10,000 nt of DNA from Dipetalonema caudispina (Eukaryota; Nematoda; Chromadorea; Rhabditida; Onchocercidae). Each line of letters starts with the position of its first letter. Position 1 is the stretch's first letter. The stretch covers positions 1-10,000 of the forward strand of contig JABVXV010000748.1 of assembly GCA_013365325.1 (NCBI GenBank). The letters run 5' to 3'. Position numbers and translations under genes: made by a program. Positions 8,420 to 10,000 of this stretch are shown here, piece by piece. The notes beneath the pieces were generated by a model. The model was not told the origin of the DNA. It did no database searches and worked only from the letters and a program-made list of their open reading frames with translations.

Positions 8420-9145
8420 TAGATATTAACTTCACAATATCTTCATTATACAGTACTAATAAGATTTAAATTATAAACCAAGTATTTAAATTGATAATAT
8501 ATACACCACATAGAGTTAATAAAGGATTGTACTAAGAACAGCTTTACAATATCGTTGAGAATAATTTGAACCTTACATTAATCCTCACATATTGTATAAT
8601 ATCATATGATAGTATAAGAAATTGTTGCAAGACTAAGATTTCCTATACTAAAAAGAATTAATTTAAACCGTATAATAATTCCACATAAGACATCACCGTA
8701 TGGAATAAAAAACTATTACAAGACTAATAAAACTTCCTATATTAATAAGAATTAATTTGAAGCGTATAATAATCCTATATAACTTCTAACACTGTATGGA
8801 ATATAAAATTATTATAAGACTAGTAAGATTTCCTATACTAATAAGAATTAATTTGAACTGTATAATAACCCCATATAACACATCACCGTATGGAATAAAA
8901 AAACTATTACAAGACTAATAAAATTTCCTATACTAATAAGAATTAATTTAAACCGTATATTAACACCACATAATTTATAACACCGTATGAAATAAAAAAT
9001 TATTACAAGACAAGTAGGACTTCCTATACTAATAAGAATTAATTTAAACCGTATATTAACACCAAATACTTTGCTTAATATAGCAATGTTGTTATAAGAT
9101 CAACAAATTTTGCTATACCAATAAGATTTACCAATAATTAATTCC
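8420..9145. repeat. Tandem array of a roughly 95-bp unit, about seven to eight copies
   Basis: The core AAGAATTAATTT and its variants recur at 8461, 8557, 8653, 8747, 8843, 8938, 9034 and 9123, spacings 96, 96, 94, 96, 95, 96 and 89. Around the core each unit reads CCTATACTAAT, then the core, then a CCGTATATTAACACCACATA-like block, then CACCGTATGGAATAAA and ATTACAAGACTA. Units starting at 8653, 8747, 8843 and 8938 are very similar; those at both ends are much more diverged, as expected when unequal exchange keeps the middle uniform. No open frame or transposon terminus is seen. The array starts about 250 bp upstream of the NSUN5 start codon. Confidence 0.92.
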
Positions 9146-10000
9146 TTTGCAGGGAGAAGTAAATCGCTCCCACAGTAATGCATCGTTAGTATATGCAACG
9201 GATGGTGAAATGATTCTGTAACATATGGGATTAAGCAATCGGTTAATAGTTGTAAAAGATATGATAAGTTGCAAATTATCAATGATAATTTTTAATAAAA
9301 CAAAAATTATTAGAATTAATAAATGATATAAATGATCAAATATTTTTATTAATTTATAATTATTTATGTAAAATAAATTTTTTTATCCTAAAAACAACGA
9401 AATTAAATTTAAAATTTGATTTTTTTTTTTTGTTTTTACCATTGAATGAATAATGCTTTTATTATGTATAAATGTTATTTGATGAGATATTATCGTCTTT
9501 TTTTTTTTTTATCTTCTGCACCTTATTCTTTGTCATTAAGGAAACAGGATAATTTGGATCGAATAAATGCCGCAATTAATTTAATTTAATTAAATTTCAA
9601 TTTCTTTCTTTTAGTTCCTCTTCAGTGATATTTCGTGATTCCTTGAATATTTTATGATTGTGATAAAATCGGCGATATTTTTAAACTACTTTCAATATCA
9701 CCAGCGGCTAAATAATAATTGATTAACATTATTGTACCTTGTACGTTCATGTACTATATTTTGGATTATTCATTACTGATATTCAAGTTATTCCGGTATT
9801 GGATGTAAATAAATTTTTCGCCCTTTTCTTCCCCAAAATTTTTGTCATATCCATTCTAGTTTGACAAAAATTTGACTTGTACTTCAAAAATGGTTGTTTA
9901 ATTCAAAATCAAACGAATGAATTTATGGAATTTTAATATCATTACTGAATGTAAATTAATGCGCCATCCTTTTTTCTAATAGGAAGTATATGTTCTAATG
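9146..10000. other. Gene-free A+T-rich right end
   Basis: No frame with recognisable protein content on either strand. It contains T12 at 9420-9431, T13 at 9498-9510 and a run of ATTTAATTTAATTAAATTT-type sequence near 9578-9597. A 56-bp minus-strand piece at 9652-9707 could be a terminal exon but cannot be supported. Confidence 0.5.

Noticed and set aside
9100..9282. Minus-strand 60-residue open frame at the end of the satellite array
   Set aside because: It overlaps the last degenerate repeat unit and has no recognisable protein content.
9652..9707. Possible short terminal exon on the minus strand (after TTATTATTTAG, reading AGDIESSLKISPILSQS then stop)
   Set aside because: The acceptor is good and the peptide is not low-complexity, but it is only about 18 residues with no partner exon in the window, so chance cannot be excluded.

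Overview
The window looks like nuclear DNA of a small-genome, strongly A+T-rich eukaryote. Two genes on the minus strand carry it. One is split into nine short exons by introns of 67 to 379 bp; the other is a compact single-exon gene with a splice acceptor just before its ATG. T-rich 3' splice sites, many long poly-T/poly-A tracts and trinucleotide and minisatellite repeats fit a nematode, probably a spirurid/filarial-type worm. That placement is inferred from style and protein similarity; no species marker is present.

Layout. Positions 1-159 are an (AAT)n microsatellite that runs off the left edge. Positions 177-745 are a badly decayed tandem repeat. From there to about 4283 I find no supportable gene, only A+T-rich DNA full of homopolymer tracts. 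Positions 4284-4529 (minus) encode an 81-residue UPF0729 / C18orf32-like membrane protein. Positions 4530-5168 are a short intergenic stretch holding a likely acceptor for the small gene and a likely polyadenylation signal for the gene to its right. Positions 5169-8172 (minus) hold a complete NSUN5-type rRNA cytosine-5 methyltransferase gene. Its exons join in frame to 434 residues with both NOP2/Sun active-site cysteines and a natural stop. Upstream of it lies a roughly 95-bp tandem repeat array (about 8420-9145), whose central copies alternate between two subtypes. The right end, 9146-10000, has no gene I can support.

The two genes lie on the same strand, NSUN5 upstream and the small gene downstream, 639 bp apart. 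The downstream gene has a strong acceptor 35 nt before its ATG. This could be a trans-splicing site, so co-transcription is possible but unproven. The encoded functions (ribosomal RNA methylation; a small ER/lipid-droplet type protein) do not obviously form a pathway. I found no mobile element, CRISPR array, tRNA, rRNA or viral gene, and no sign of a new multi-gene system. The most unusual structure is the two-subtype satellite array.
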